Shown: positions 16,951-28,179 of the stretch, one piece after another
Layout: every line of letters begins with the position of its first letter
How positions within the stretch are numbered: position 1 is the first letter of the stretch
Assembly: GCF_002946835.1 (NCBI RefSeq)
Contig: NZ_CP026652.1
Coordinates: 5,022,001-5,086,000, forward strand
Source of the DNA: Streptomyces dengpaensis
GTDB lineage: Bacteria; Actinomycetota; Actinomycetes; Streptomycetales; Streptomycetaceae
Length of the DNA stretch: 64,000 nucleotides
Reading direction: 5' to 3'
Program-made: the position numbers and the translations under genes
Notes under the pieces: model-generated
What the model was told of the DNA's origin: nothing
What the model saw: the letters and a program-made list of their open reading frames with translations, nothing else
The model's database searches: none

Positions 16951-18363
16951 GTGAGCAGCCCGCAGAACGAGACGTATGGACCGACCGGTGTCACTGGCGC
17001 CGCTGGTGCCACTGATCCCAGTGGTGTCACCGGGACGTACGAGGATGTCGAGCCGGACGCCGGTCATGGCCACCCGGACACGTACCGCCCCGCGTACGAG
17101 GCGCGCGTCTCCGCGACCGAGCTGCCGACTGAGCCCCGGCTTCCGCGGCAGCAGGAGGAGCCGGGGGAATCGGAGCAGGGCGCAGAAGGGGCGGAGGGGG
17201 CGCCCGGGAGCGGCGGGCGGGCCGCCGCACGGCGCGCGGCCCGGCACAAGCGCGGCACCGAGCGCCCCGACCCCCTGCGGCGACTCCTCCCGCAGGCGCT
17301 GGTCGTCGCGTTCCTGGCCGGGGGAACCTCCGCGTTCCTCGCCAACGACAAGGCGATCGAGCTCAGCGTCGACGGGAAGTCGCGCACGCTGCACACCTTC
17401 GCCGACGACGTGACCGAGCTGCTCGCCGACGAGGGCGTGGAGGTGGGGGCGCACGACGTGGTCGCTCCCGCGCCCGGCACGGCGCTCGCCAGCGGCGACG
17501 AGGTCGCGGTTCACCACGGGCGCCCCGTGCACCTCACGCTCGACGGACAGCGGCGCCAGGTGTGGACGACGGCGCACACGGTGGACGGGGCGCTCAGACA
17601 GCTGGGGGTACGCGCGGAAGGCGCGTACCTGTCGGCTTCGCGCTCCCAGCGCATCGGGCGTCAGGGCCTCGCGCTCGATGTGCGCACCGAGCGCACGGTG
17701 ACGATCATGGCGGACGGTCGCGCGCGGACGATCCGTACGAACGCGGCGAGCGTCCGTGAGGCCGTCGAGGAGGCCGGGATCACCCTGCACGGGCAGGACA
17801 CGACCTCCGTCCCGCCCGGGAGTTTCCCGCGCGACGGGCAGACGATCACCGTGATGCGTGTCACCCGGAGCAAGGAGGTCCGCGAGGAGGTCATTCCGTT
17901 CGCAGTGGAGCGGATCCTGGATCCCACGCTGTTCAAGGGCACGGAGGTCGTCGAGCGCGCCGGTCGGCCGGGGGCGCGGCGGGTCACGTACGCGGTCCGG
18001 ACCGTCAACGGGGTCCGGCAGAGGCCGAGGTGGATCAAGGCCGAGGTGGTGCGGGAGCCGCGGGTGCAGCGGGTGAAGGTCGGTACGAAGCCGCGTCCTC
18101 GGTCCGTCGGCGATACCGACGTGGACCAGCTGAACTGGGCGGGGCTTGCCAGGTGCGAGTCCGGAGGGCGGAAGGATGCCGTGGATCCCTCCGGTGTGTA
18201 CGGAGGGCTCTATCAGTTCGATGCCCGGACGTGGCATGCCCTCGGGGGGAGTGGGCGTCCTCAGGATGCCTCCGCGGCGGAGCAGACCTATCGGGCGAAG
18301 AAGCTGTATGTGCTGCGTGGGGCGAGTCCTTGGCCGCATTGTGGGGCTCGGCTGCGGGGGTGA
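16951..18363 (+). CDS. rpfB: Resuscitation-promoting factor RpfB-like cell-wall hydrolase
   Basis: A 470-residue protein: a disordered N-terminus (1-110), one membrane helix (about 114-131), three DUF348 (YabE-like) modules (about 132-285), a G5 domain (about 290-370) and a C-terminal Rpf domain from about 395. The catalytic Glu is in LARCESGG, and the GGLYQF block is the lysozyme-like core. Rpf proteins cleave peptidoglycan and promote germination or exit from dormancy. This domain order is that of RpfB. No c-di-AMP (ydaO) riboswitch was recognised in the 152 bases upstream; there is only a short GTGTCGCGACAC palindrome at 16853-16864. Confidence 0.92.
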   Translation: MSSPQNETYGPTGVTGAAGATDPSGVTGTYEDVEPDAGHGHPDTYRPAYEARVSATELPTEPRLPRQQEEPGESEQGAEGAEGAPGSGGRAAARRAARHKRGTERPDPLRRLLPQALVVAFLAGGTSAFLANDKAIELSVDGKSRTLHTFADDVTELLADEGVEVGAHDVVAPAPGTALASGDEVAVHHGRPVHLTLDGQRRQVWTTAHTVDGALRQLGVRAEGAYLSASRSQRIGRQGLALDVRTERTVTIMADGRARTIRTNAASVREAVEEAGITLHGQDTTSVPPGSFPRDGQTITVMRVTRSKEVREEVIPFAVERILDPTLFKGTEVVERAGRPGARRVTYAVRTVNGVRQRPRWIKAEVVREPRVQRVKVGTKPRPRSVGDTDVDQLNWAGLARCESGGRKDAVDPSGVYGGLYQFDARTWHALGGSGRPQDASAAEQTYRAKKLYVLRGASPWPHCGARLRG

Positions 18364-18365
18364 GG

Positions 18366-18468
18366 CGGGTTTCGCCCCCTCCGCCCCTGCCCGTCCCGTA
18401 CCTGGGGGGCGCTGCCCCCAGACCCGTATCGCGCTTCGCGCGCGTCCTCAAACGCCGGACGGGCTGGA
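18366..18468. repeat. Dispersed intergenic repeat, copy A (after rpfB)
   Basis: The sequence starts as a C-rich run (CCCCCTCCGCCCC), then CCGTCCCGTACC, a GGGGGGC/GCCCCC hairpin, CGCGCTTCGCGC, and ends with TCCTCAAACGCCGGACGGG. The same blocks recur near 20330, 43697 and 46843. It lies between rpfB and rsmA. Confidence 0.75.
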
Positions 18469-18518
18469 GCGGGACGCCGGGCGGGCTGGCACCTCCTCCG
18501 CACCCGTACCCTTGGTCC

Positions 18519-19418
18519 GTGACCAGCCCCACCCCCGACGCCCTCCTGGGTCCCGCCGACGTCCGCGAGCTCGCGGGTGCCCTCGGTGTGCGGCCCACCA
18601 AGCAGCGCGGCCAGAACTTCGTCATCGACGCGAACACGGTGCGCCGCATCGTCCGCACGGCCGACGTCCGCCCCGACGACGTGGTCGTCGAGGTGGGACC
18701 CGGCCTCGGCTCGCTGACACTCGCCCTGCTGGAGGTCGCCGACCGCGTCACGGCGGTGGAGATCGACGACGTGCTCGCCGGCGCGCTGCCGTCGACCATC
18801 GCGGCCCGGATGCCGGAGCGCGCGGAGCGGTTCGCGCTCGTGCACTCGGACGCGATGCACGTACAGGAACTGCCCGGCCCCGCCCCCACCGCACTCGTCG
18901 CCAACCTCCCGTACAACGTCGCCGTCCCCGTCCTCCTCCACATGCTCGACACCTTCCCCACCATCGAGCGCACGCTCGTGATGGTGCAGGCGGAGGTCGC
19001 GGACCGGCTCGCGGCGGCGCCAGGCTCGAAGGTGTACGGCGTCCCGTCCGTGAAGGCGAACTGGTACGCCGAGGTGAAGCGGGCCGGTGCCATCGGCCGC
19101 AACGTCTTCTGGCCCGCGCCCAACGTCGACAGCGGGCTTGTGTCGCTCACCCGGCGCACCGAGCCCCTCAAGACGACGGCCACGAAGCGCGAGGTGTTCG
19201 CCGTGGTCGACGCCGCCTTCGCCCAGCGGCGCAAGACGCTGCGCGCCGCCCTCGCCGGGTGGGCCGGGTCCGCGGCCGCCGCCGAGGCCGCGCTCGTCGC
19301 CGCCGGGGTCTCGCCGCAGACCCGCGGGGAGTCGCTCACGGTCGAGGAGTTCGCCCGTATCGCCGAGAATCGCGGCGCCGAGAACGCCGCCGAGAACAAG
19401 GAGTCGGTCCAGCCGTGA
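18519..19418 (+). CDS. rsmA: 16S rRNA dimethyladenosine transferase RsmA (KsgA)
   Basis: 299 residues. RsmA signatures are [10 protein letters not shown], the SAM site [19 protein letters not shown], and the NLPYN catalytic motif in [11 protein letters not shown], followed by the C-terminal helical domain. It dimethylates A1518 and A1519 of 16S rRNA. GTG 18519 gives the family's usual N-terminus; the upstream open frame runs through the intergenic repeat and is not real. The stop overlaps the ispE start (GTGA), so the pair is coupled. Confidence 0.95.
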   Translation: MTSPTPDALLGPADVRELAGALGVRPTKQRGQNFVIDANTVRRIVRTADVRPDDVVVEVGPGLGSLTLALLEVADRVTAVEIDDVLAGALPSTIAARMPERAERFALVHSDAMHVQELPGPAPTALVANLPYNVAVPVLLHMLDTFPTIERTLVMVQAEVADRLAAAPGSKVYGVPSVKANWYAEVKRAGAIGRNVFWPAPNVDSGLVSLTRRTEPLKTTATKREVFAVVDAAFAQRRKTLRAALAGWAGSAAAAEAALVAAGVSPQTRGESLTVEEFARIAENRGAENAAENKESVQP

Positions 19419-20329
19419 CGGAGACGGTGACGGTACGCGTCCCTGCCAAGGTCAACGTCCAGCTCGCGGTGGGCGGCGCCCGCCCCGACGGCTTCCACGA
19501 CCTCGCCAATGTCTTCCTCGCGGTCGGCCTGTACGACGAGGTGACGGTCACGGCCGCGGACGAGCTTCGCATCACGTGCGAGGGCCCGGACGCCGCGCAG
19601 GTGCCCCTGGACCGTACGAACCTGGCGGCCCGCGCCGCCCTCGAACTCGCCCGCCGGTACGACATCGACCCCGCCGTCCACCTCCACATCGCCAAGGACA
19701 TCCCGGTCGCCGGCGGCATGGCCGGCGGCAGCGCGGACGGCGCGGGTGCGCTGCTCGCCTGCGACGCCCTGTGGGGTACGAACGCCTCGCGCGACGAACT
19801 CCTCGACATCTGCGCGGAGTTGGGCAGCGACGTGCCGTTCAGCCTGGTGGGCGGGGCGGCGCTGGGCACCGGGCGCGGTGAGCAGTTGACGGCGCTCGAG
19901 GTCGGCGGGACCTTCCACTGGGTGTTCGCGATGGCCGACCGCGGGCTGTCGACTCCGGCGGTGTTCCGGGAGTTCGACCGGCTCGGCGAGGGCCTCGACA
20001 TCCCCGAGCCCGTCGCCGCCCGGGAACTCCTCGACGCCCTCGCCAAGGGCGACCCCGACGCGCTTGCCGCCGCCGTCTCCAACGACCTGCAGCCCGCCGC
20101 GCTGTCCCTCTTCCCTGCCCTCGCCGACACCCTCGCCGCGGGCCGCGCGGGCGGTGCCCTCGCGGCGCTCGTCTCCGGTTCGGGGCCGACCACGGCGTTC
20201 CTCGCCCGTGACCCGGAGTCGGCGTCGAAGGTGGCCGAGGCGCTGTCGGCCTCCGGCACGTGCCGCACGGTGCGTACGGCGTCGGCGCCTGCGCCGGGGG
20301 CCACAGTGCGGGGGCACAGCCCGTTCTAG
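19415..20329 (+). CDS. ispE: 4-diphosphocytidyl-2-C-methyl-D-erythritol kinase IspE
   Basis: A 304-residue GHMP kinase. It begins [23 protein letters not shown], has the ATP-binding loop [17 protein letters not shown] and a third motif [10 protein letters not shown]. It phosphorylates CDP-methylerythritol in the non-mevalonate isoprenoid pathway. GTG 19415 overlaps the rsmA stop codon; rsmA-ispE is a conserved actinobacterial pair. Confidence 0.95.
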   Translation: MTETVTVRVPAKVNVQLAVGGARPDGFHDLANVFLAVGLYDEVTVTAADELRITCEGPDAAQVPLDRTNLAARAALELARRYDIDPAVHLHIAKDIPVAGGMAGGSADGAGALLACDALWGTNASRDELLDICAELGSDVPFSLVGGAALGTGRGEQLTALEVGGTFHWVFAMADRGLSTPAVFREFDRLGEGLDIPEPVAARELLDALAKGDPDALAAAVSNDLQPAALSLFPALADTLAAGRAGGALAALVSGSGPTTAFLARDPESASKVAEALSASGTCRTVRTASAPAPGATVRGHSPF

Positions 20330-20382
20330 CCCAGGCCCCGCATCGCGCTGAACGCTCGTCCTCAAACGCCGGACGGGCTGAA
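20330..20382. repeat. Dispersed intergenic repeat, copy B (partial, after ispE)
   Basis: Only the 3' half of the repeat family is present: GGCCCCGCATCGCGCTGAACG followed by CTCGTCCTCAAACGCCGG and ACGGGCTGAA. It starts directly after the ispE stop codon and precedes the ABC-F gene. Confidence 0.65.
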
Positions 20383-20468
20383 ACTCTCCAGCCCCGGCCG
20401 GCAAGAGTCAGGCCCCGCGTCGCGCGGACTACCCTTGAGGGTCGATCGTCCCCCTCGTCAGGAGAGAA

Positions 20469-22277
<1,809 letters not shown>

Positions 22278-22576
22278 GACGGCGCGTACGCCTGGAGTGT
22301 GAGGGCGTGTACGTCTGAGGTGCGCGCCCTTCGGGGGCCCCGCACGCCCCGGTTTGAACACGCGGTGCGCGCCCCGCGTGAAGGGTGGGTGAAGGCGCGT
22401 AACGACGGCATCACAGGCCGGTCCTCCCTTGGGAACAGGGCAAGGACCGACCCCCTGTTGCAGCGCGCCACAGTGATAGAAAGAGCCGTCTGAGAGCAGT
22501 TTGAGAACCACCGGGCCCGGCGCGCATCCGGCGCCGCCGGTGGGGCGCCACATCAGTGAAGAGGGGGGAGCCGCTG

Positions 22577-24433
22577 ATGAGTCAGCCGCCCAATCAGCCG
22601 CCGCAGGGCGGCTTCGGAGCACCGCAGGACCAGCCGCCGGCCGGTGGTTTCGGCGCACCGCAGGACCCACGGGCGCAGGGCGGTTTCGGCACGCCCCCCA
22701 ACTCGCCCCCCAACTCGCCCCAGGCGACGCCCCCTTCGACCGCGCAGCCGCCTCAGCAGCCCGCGCCCCCGCAGGCGCCGCCCGCCGGTGCCCCGCAACC
22801 CGGCTACGGATACCCCCAGCAGCCCGGCCCCTACGCTCAGCCCGGCCCCTACGCTCAGCCGGGCCCGTACGGGCAGCCGCAGCAGCCGGGCCCGTACGGC
22901 CAGCCCGCCGCCCCCTACGGACAGCCGCAGCCGGGCTACGGCTATCCGCCCCAGGCGCAGTACCCGGGCGCGCCCGGCGGCCCCGGCGGCGGTTCCAAGA
23001 ACCCCTTCAAGGGCCGGCCAGCCATGGTCATAGGCGCCGCCGTGGCCGCGCTGCTCGTCGTCGGCGGCACCGTATGGGCCGTCAGCGGCGGCGATGACGG
23101 CGAAAAGAAGCCCAGCGCCCAGAAGAGCCAGGGCAGTTCGAAGCAGCCCTCCGCGTCCGACGACCCGGTCAACCCCGGTGACGGCAGCGGCGACGGCGTC
23201 GAGGACACCGAGGACCTCAACGCGGGCCGCCAGGCCGGTGAGGCGAGGGTGCTCTGGTACAAGACGGCACCCGACGCGCCCGGTTCCGGTGCCGACGCCC
23301 CCGGCCTGTGGATCACCGACACCGCCGCGGTGAAGGCGGCGTACAAGCAGGTCTTCGCATACAACGTCGGGGACGGCAAGCCGACTTGGGACGCGATCGC
23401 CTTCCCGCAGAAGATCTGCGCGGTCACTCCGCAGAAGACGTCGGACGACAAGGTCGTCGTGGCGTACATGAGCGGCTCCAGCAGCGGCGCCAAGTGCAAC
23501 CAGCTCCAGGAGATCGACCTCAACACCGGCGAAAAGGGCTGGAGCGGGAAGGTCTCGGACGGCGAACTCTTCGACAGCACGCTCTCGATCGAGCTGGCCA
23601 TCGCGGGCGACACGCTGGTGGTGGGCCGCATGCAGTCCGGTACGGCGTACGACGTCAGCAGCGGCAAGAAGCTGTGGGACAAGACGAATTACGGGAATTG
23701 CTATCCGGCCGGGTTCGCGGGTGGCCCCAAGCTGCTGGCCGTCTCGTCCTGTGGGGTCGGATCCGACACCGAGCACGACGAGGTCCAGGAACTGGACCCG
23801 GCGACCGGCAAGGCCAAGTGGACGACGAAGATCCCCGAGGGCTGGAGGGTCGAGCGGGCGTACTCCGTCGACCCCGTCGTCCTCTACATGACCAACAAGG
23901 ACAAGAAGCGGGTCAACGTCACCACGCTGAAGAACAACGGTGACATCCGCTCGCAGTTGGACAGCAAGGACACCTTCGCGCCCGAGTGCGGTTACGCCAT
24001 CATCGACCGTGACCTGACGGGCTGTTTCGGCACCGCCGCCGACGCCAACACTCTCTACCTGCCGACCGAGGCGAAGAGCGGCGCCAATGAGATCGTGGCG
24101 TTCAGCCTGGAGACCGGCAAGGAGAAGTGGCGCGTCAAGTCCCCTTCGGACAACGAGATGGCGCTGCCGCTGAAGATGAGCGGTACGAACCTCATCGCGT
24201 ATGTCGAGCCGTCGTACGACGCCGGTGGTCAGGTCGTGTCGATCCCGACGACCGGCAGCAGCCACAAGCCGACGAAGCTGCTGCAGAACCCGGGGGGCAC
24301 CGCGGACATCGAGAACGGCTTCTTCTCGATGGCGGTCGACTACGTGGACGGGCGCTTCTACATCTCCACCACCCGGCTGACGGGCAATGACGAGGCGAAG
24401 GAGAAGTTGATGCTGGCCTACGGCAATGACTGA
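22577..24433 (+). CDS. Membrane-anchored beta-propeller protein with Pro/Gly/Gln-rich N-terminus (paralogue 1)
   Basis: 618 residues. The first about 140 residues are a cytoplasmic, disordered Pro/Gly/Gln-rich tail with GGFGAPQD and GYGYP repeats. One membrane helix follows (AMVIGAAVAALLVVGGTVWAV), then an extracytoplasmic domain of PQQ-type beta-propeller repeats (GKKLWDKT, GKAKWTTK, GKEKWRVK). These repeats indicate structure, not quinone binding. ATG 22577 has a strong GAGGGGGGAG site; the in-frame ATG 21 bases earlier lacks one. It is paired with the next gene, a clear paralogue. Role unknown. Confidence 0.85.
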   Translation: MSQPPNQPPQGGFGAPQDQPPAGGFGAPQDPRAQGGFGTPPNSPPNSPQATPPSTAQPPQQPAPPQAPPAGAPQPGYGYPQQPGPYAQPGPYAQPGPYGQPQQPGPYGQPAAPYGQPQPGYGYPPQAQYPGAPGGPGGGSKNPFKGRPAMVIGAAVAALLVVGGTVWAVSGGDDGEKKPSAQKSQGSSKQPSASDDPVNPGDGSGDGVEDTEDLNAGRQAGEARVLWYKTAPDAPGSGADAPGLWITDTAAVKAAYKQVFAYNVGDGKPTWDAIAFPQKICAVTPQKTSDDKVVVAYMSGSSSGAKCNQLQEIDLNTGEKGWSGKVSDGELFDSTLSIELAIAGDTLVVGRMQSGTAYDVSSGKKLWDKTNYGNCYPAGFAGGPKLLAVSSCGVGSDTEHDEVQELDPATGKAKWTTKIPEGWRVERAYSVDPVVLYMTNKDKKRVNVTTLKNNGDIRSQLDSKDTFAPECGYAIIDRDLTGCFGTAADANTLYLPTEAKSGANEIVAFSLETGKEKWRVKSPSDNEMALPLKMSGTNLIAYVEPSYDAGGQVVSIPTTGSSHKPTKLLQNPGGTADIENGFFSMAVDYVDGRFYISTTRLTGNDEAKEKLMLAYGND

Positions 24434-24550
24434 CGCCGTGACCCACGCCGTCGACTCGGCCCTCCCGGTCGCCCCTCGACTCAGGCCGGTCCAGCTCAGG
24501 CCGGTCCCGTTCCAGCCTGTCATCCCATCGCATCCCGAGGTACACACGTC

Positions 24551-26365
24551 ATGAGCCAGCCGCCGCCCCCGCCACCGCCGAACCAGCCCCCGCAGGGCGG
24601 TTTCGGCGCCCCGCAGGACCCGCCGCCCGGCGGTTTCGGCGCCCCGCAGGACCCGCCGCCCGGCGGTTTCGGCGCTCCGCAGGACCCGCCCCCCGGTGGC
24701 TTCGGCGCCCCGACGCCCCCGCCGCCCGCGCAGGGCCCCGGCTACGGCTACCCGCAGACGCCCCCGTCCGCGCCCCCGTCCCAGCCGCCCGCGCAGGCCC
24801 CTGGCTACGGCTACCCGGGCCAGCAGCAGCCGTACGGGCAGGCGCCGTACGGGCAGTCCCCCTACGGCTACCCGCAGCCGCAGTCCATGCCGATGCCGCC
24901 GCAGGCCTCCCAGGGCGGGCGGAAGTTCAACAGCCAGATGGCCATCATCGTGTCGGCCGTGGTGGCCGTCGCGCTGATCATCGGCGGCGGCGTCTGGTAC
25001 GCGAACTCGTCCGGCAAGGACGACGACAAGAACAACGCCTCGGGCACCAACGGCGGCACCGGCGGCAAGGACGACGGCAAGTCCTCCGGTACCAACGGCA
25101 AGGAGAAGGTCCCGGCCAACACCAGCTCCAAGGTGCTGTTCCAGATCCCGGCGCCCGCCGTGAAGGGCGACACCAGCGTGACCACCGCCGGCTCCTGGCT
25201 CACCGACAAGGTGTACGCCAAGAGCGGCAGCGCCGAGGTCAACGGCTACGACCCCGACTCGGGCGCGAAGCTCTGGACGATCAAGCTCCCCGGCCCGGTG
25301 TGCATGGCCAGCCGTCACACCACCGAGTCCAACCGGACGGCGATCACCTACGAGCCCGCCATGCCGACCAAGGAAGACCCCTCGCACGGCTGCAGCCAGC
25401 TCGCGGCGCTCGACCTCGACACCGGCAAGAAGCTGTGGACCAAGACGGTCAAGTCCGGTGACCAGCTGGTCGGCCTCGACAACGTCACGGTGAGCGCGAA
25501 CACGGTCGCCGTGGGCAGCACCAGCGGCGGCGCGGCGTTCGACATCTCCAGCGGCAAGCAGCTGTGGGCACCGAAGCCGACCGACACCTGCTACGACGCC
25601 GGGTACGGCGGCGGCGAGAAGCTGGTCGCGGTCCGCAAGTGCGGTGAGTACGGCAGCCAGCGTCAGCTGCACATCCAGACCATCGACCCGAAGTCCGGGA
25701 AGGTGCTCTCCGAGTACGAGATGTCGCCGGGCATCGAGTACGCGAGCGTCGTCTCCACCAACCCGCTCGTCGTGGCCGCCGACGTCGGCGACTCCGCCGG
25801 TGACGGCAGCGGCATCTCCGACTTCTTCTCCATCGACAACAAGACGGGCAAGCTGCGTACGAAGATCTCGGCGCCCGGCAAGACGTACGCCGCCAAGTGC
25901 GACGGGATCTCCAGGATCGAGTACTGCTCCCTGCTCGCGGTCGGCAACGACAAGCTCTACGTCCCGACCGAGGAGCACGAGGGCACCGGCGAGTACAGCC
26001 GGACCAACGAGATCGTCGCCTTCGACCTCGCCACGGGCAAGCAGACCGGCCAGCGCGCGGACGCGGGTGACGGCTACACCATCACCCCGCTGCGGATGGA
26101 CGGCAGCAACCTGCTGGCGTACAAGCGTCCGCCGTACGACAAGGGCGGGCAGGTCGTCAGCATCGACGGCACCTCGTTCAAGGAGACCAAGCTCCTGGAG
26201 AACCCGGCGACCGACTCGGTCCGCGACGCGGAGACCAGCATGCTTCCGGACTACGCGGAGATCATCTACCGCGACGGCCACCTGTACATGTCGGCGCTGT
26301 ACGCCCGCAAGCCGTACTCCGCGAGCGACAAGGAGTACCTGGCGATCGCCTTCGGCGCGAAGTAG
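24551..26365 (+). CDS. Membrane-anchored beta-propeller protein (paralogue 2)
   Basis: 604 residues with the same plan as its neighbour. The N-terminal tail has four near-identical PPPGGFGAPQD repeats (24590-24715), GYGYP motifs, one membrane helix (MAIIVSAVVAVALIIGGGVWY), a Gly/Lys/Asp-rich linker and a PQQ-type propeller (GAKLWTIK, GKKLWTKT, GKQLWAPK). Conserved cysteines in the ectodomain could form disulfides. It is followed by a strong hairpin terminator, so the two paralogues probably form one transcription unit. Confidence 0.85.
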   Translation: MSQPPPPPPPNQPPQGGFGAPQDPPPGGFGAPQDPPPGGFGAPQDPPPGGFGAPTPPPPAQGPGYGYPQTPPSAPPSQPPAQAPGYGYPGQQQPYGQAPYGQSPYGYPQPQSMPMPPQASQGGRKFNSQMAIIVSAVVAVALIIGGGVWYANSSGKDDDKNNASGTNGGTGGKDDGKSSGTNGKEKVPANTSSKVLFQIPAPAVKGDTSVTTAGSWLTDKVYAKSGSAEVNGYDPDSGAKLWTIKLPGPVCMASRHTTESNRTAITYEPAMPTKEDPSHGCSQLAALDLDTGKKLWTKTVKSGDQLVGLDNVTVSANTVAVGSTSGGAAFDISSGKQLWAPKPTDTCYDAGYGGGEKLVAVRKCGEYGSQRQLHIQTIDPKSGKVLSEYEMSPGIEYASVVSTNPLVVAADVGDSAGDGSGISDFFSIDNKTGKLRTKISAPGKTYAAKCDGISRIEYCSLLAVGNDKLYVPTEEHEGTGEYSRTNEIVAFDLATGKQTGQRADAGDGYTITPLRMDGSNLLAYKRPPYDKGGQVVSIDGTSFKETKLLENPATDSVRDAETSMLPDYAEIIYRDGHLYMSALYARKPYSASDKEYLAIAFGAK

Positions 26366-26387
26366 CTCTTCGGATCCGCCGTGACCG

Positions 26388-26419
26388 ACGGCCCCGCCCC
26401 TGCTCAGGGGCGGGGCCGT
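26388..26419 (+). terminator. Strong hairpin after the beta-propeller genes
   Basis: ACGGCCCCGCCCCT and AGGGGCGGGGCCGT form a perfect 14-bp stem with a GCTC loop, starting 23 bases after the stop at 26365. Confidence 0.85.
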
Positions 26420-26605
26420 GCGCGTACGACTCATCACTCCTCAACACTCCCGAATGGGAGGGATTTCGATATTCCGGGGCACTTCTCTCCAGTAGGGGAA
26501 GCGCAACGTCGAACAAGCGTGTAGCTTCCGGGGGATGGAGAGCCGGGGGGCTCCTAATCCACGGGGAACCAGTGGGGATGCTTGGGGGGACTGGGGGGTT
26601 GCCTG

Positions 26606-27313
26606 ATGGGAGTGCGGCTCATGGTGGTCGACGACCACCGACTGCTGGCCGAGGCGTTGGCCTCGGCCTTGAAGCTGCGGGGGCACCGGGTGCTCGCCGC
26701 GGCGGCTCCGGCCGCGGGGGCGGCGGAGCTGGTGATCGCACGGGCACCCGAGGTGTGCCTGCTCGGTACGGCGACACCAGCCGAACCGGGCATCTTCGAC
26801 CCGGTGGCGAAGATCAAGCGGGAGCGCCCGCAGGTGGCGGTCCTGGTCCTCGGCCCGGTACCGAACCCACGTGGCATCGCGGCAGCGTTCGCCGCGGGCG
26901 CCTCGGGCTACGTACGCCATGACGAACGCATAGAGGGTGTCGAGCGAGCGATCATGAAGGCACGGGCGGGCGAGGCGGCCGTGGCCCCGCAGTTGCTCCA
27001 GGGCGCCTTCAGTGAGCTGTTGAATCCCGTGGCCCAGCCGGACGACGAGGGCCAGCGCCTGCTCCAGATGCTCACTCCACGGGAGGTGGAGGTTCTGGTG
27101 AGGGTCGCGGACGGCGAGGACACGCGCCTGATCGCCGCCGGGATGGGAATCGCCCCGTCGACGGCCCGGACTCACGTCCAACGGGTCCTGATGAAGCTGG
27201 GCGTGGGGTCGCGGCTTGAGGCGGCGGCACTGGCGGCGAGAACGGGCCTGCTGGACCGGGCGGGTCCAGTGACCGCGTCGCCGGGGGGCCCGGAGGATGC
27301 CCCCGGGCCCTGA
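26606..27313 (+). CDS. LuxR-family regulator with degenerate receiver domain
   Basis: 235 residues. The N-terminal receiver-like domain begins VRLMVVDDHRLLAEAL, but the strand that should carry the phosphoacceptor Asp reads EVCLLGTATP, with Gly54 there. Phosphorylation-dependent control is therefore unlikely. The C-terminal LuxR HTH is intact (LTPREVEVLVRVADGE ... STARTHVQRVLMKLGV, about 155-213). No sensor kinase is adjacent. It is related to the response regulator at 44531, which does retain an Asp. Confidence 0.85.
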   Translation: MGVRLMVVDDHRLLAEALASALKLRGHRVLAAAAPAAGAAELVIARAPEVCLLGTATPAEPGIFDPVAKIKRERPQVAVLVLGPVPNPRGIAAAFAAGASGYVRHDERIEGVERAIMKARAGEAAVAPQLLQGAFSELLNPVAQPDDEGQRLLQMLTPREVEVLVRVADGEDTRLIAAGMGIAPSTARTHVQRVLMKLGVGSRLEAAALAARTGLLDRAGPVTASPGGPEDAPGP

Positions 27314-27335
27314 TCTGATCCTTACCGACGTGGGG

Positions 27336-27578
27336 TCACGCGCCTTCTGCCGAAGCGCTGTTGGTGGCCTTGTCCATGCGGCGGGCTCGCAGCGCGTTGA
27401 CGATGGTGTGAATGCGTGCGGCGGTGATCGCGAGGACCGCGACGCCGAGGGCGGCCATGATCCATTCCTCGTCCCGGACGGCGGCGTACACGAGGAGGAC
27501 GCCGAAGGGGAGGCCGACAATGACGAGCAGGGGCTCGCGGATCCAGAACGGGAGGACGCGAAGGAGTAGACCGAGCAT
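27336..27578 (-). CDS. Small membrane protein, unknown
   Basis: 80 residues with two or three hydrophobic segments (PLLVIVGLPFGVLLVYAA and IMAALGVAVLAITAARI) and a basic C-terminal tail. It converges on the LuxR gene. The ribosome site is weak. The hydrophobic pattern and codon bias support a real gene, but no family is recognised. The following 165 bases (27579-27743) show nothing recognisable. Confidence 0.5.
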   Translation of the reverse strand: MLGLLLRVLPFWIREPLLVIVGLPFGVLLVYAAVRDEEWIMAALGVAVLAITAARIHTIVNALRARRMDKATNSASAEGA

Positions 27579-27743
27579 TCGTTCACTTCATCAGGTGCAT
27601 GCCAGCGGGCGCTGTGACGGAGCCCACAATTCCGGCACGAGGGGTTTACATTTTGATCACGAGTGTGGAGGTGTCCAGTGGCTGCCGGACAACGTTCGCC
27701 CTGTTGATGTCTGGTGGTGTCAGCCTCTGCTGAGTGGCTCGGT

Positions 27744-28157
27744 TTACTCAGTGTCGAGCTGGTGGTCGGCCCAGATGTAGCTTTCGGGAAGCAAGTCGGT
27801 GATAGGGACGGTCCGAAGGCGGTCGCCTGCCCCGACGATGACCTTCAGGGCCGGGAAGTAGTCGAGGAGCACCTGGCGGCACCGGCCACACGGGGGAACG
27901 GCCCCCCGGTCGCGGTCGCCCACGGCGACGATCGTGTCCAGCTCGTAGGCGCCCTCGGCGGCTGCCGCGCCGATGAGGACCAGCTCGGCGCAGGGGCCTC
28001 CGGTGAAGTGGTAGGCATTCACGGCGGTGACGATCCGGCCGTCCTGGGCGCGGGCTGCGGCTGCCATGGTGTGGTTGTCGCCCCGGCAGCGGGTGCGCGC
28101 GACGTGGGCCGCGGCCTGGATGAGTTCGTGGTCGACGTGCTGAGTCTGCGTGGTCAT
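27744..28157 (-). CDS. Cytidine-deaminase-fold enzyme resembling blasticidin-S deaminase
   Basis: A 137-residue zinc deaminase. Zinc and catalytic motifs are GGPCAELVLIGAAAAEG (Cys-Ala-Glu) and PPCGRCRQVLLDYFP. Around them, NAYHFTGGPCAEL, the AVGDRDRG block and ITDLLPESYIW closely follow the layout of fungal blasticidin-S deaminase rather than housekeeping Cdd, from memory of that sequence. Substrate could be blasticidin-type nucleoside antibiotics or cytidine. GGAGG lies 8 bases before the ATG. It sits at the edge of an accessory island. Confidence 0.85.
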   Translation of the reverse strand: MTTQTQHVDHELIQAAAHVARTRCRGDNHTMAAAARAQDGRIVTAVNAYHFTGGPCAELVLIGAAAAEGAYELDTIVAVGDRDRGAVPPCGRCRQVLLDYFPALKVIVGAGDRLRTVPITDLLPESYIWADHQLDTE

Positions 28158-28179
28158 CTTCTCTGCCTCCGTCAGGTGT

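Noticed and set aside
22577..26365. PQQ-dependent dehydrogenases
   Set aside because: Only propeller-type repeat motifs are present; the quinone- and metal-binding residues and size of such enzymes are absent.
22553..26437. Very long minus-strand open frame (1294 codons) opposite the two beta-propeller genes
   Set aside because: It is an antisense shadow created by GC-rich codon structure; the plus-strand genes have start sites, domains and membrane helices.
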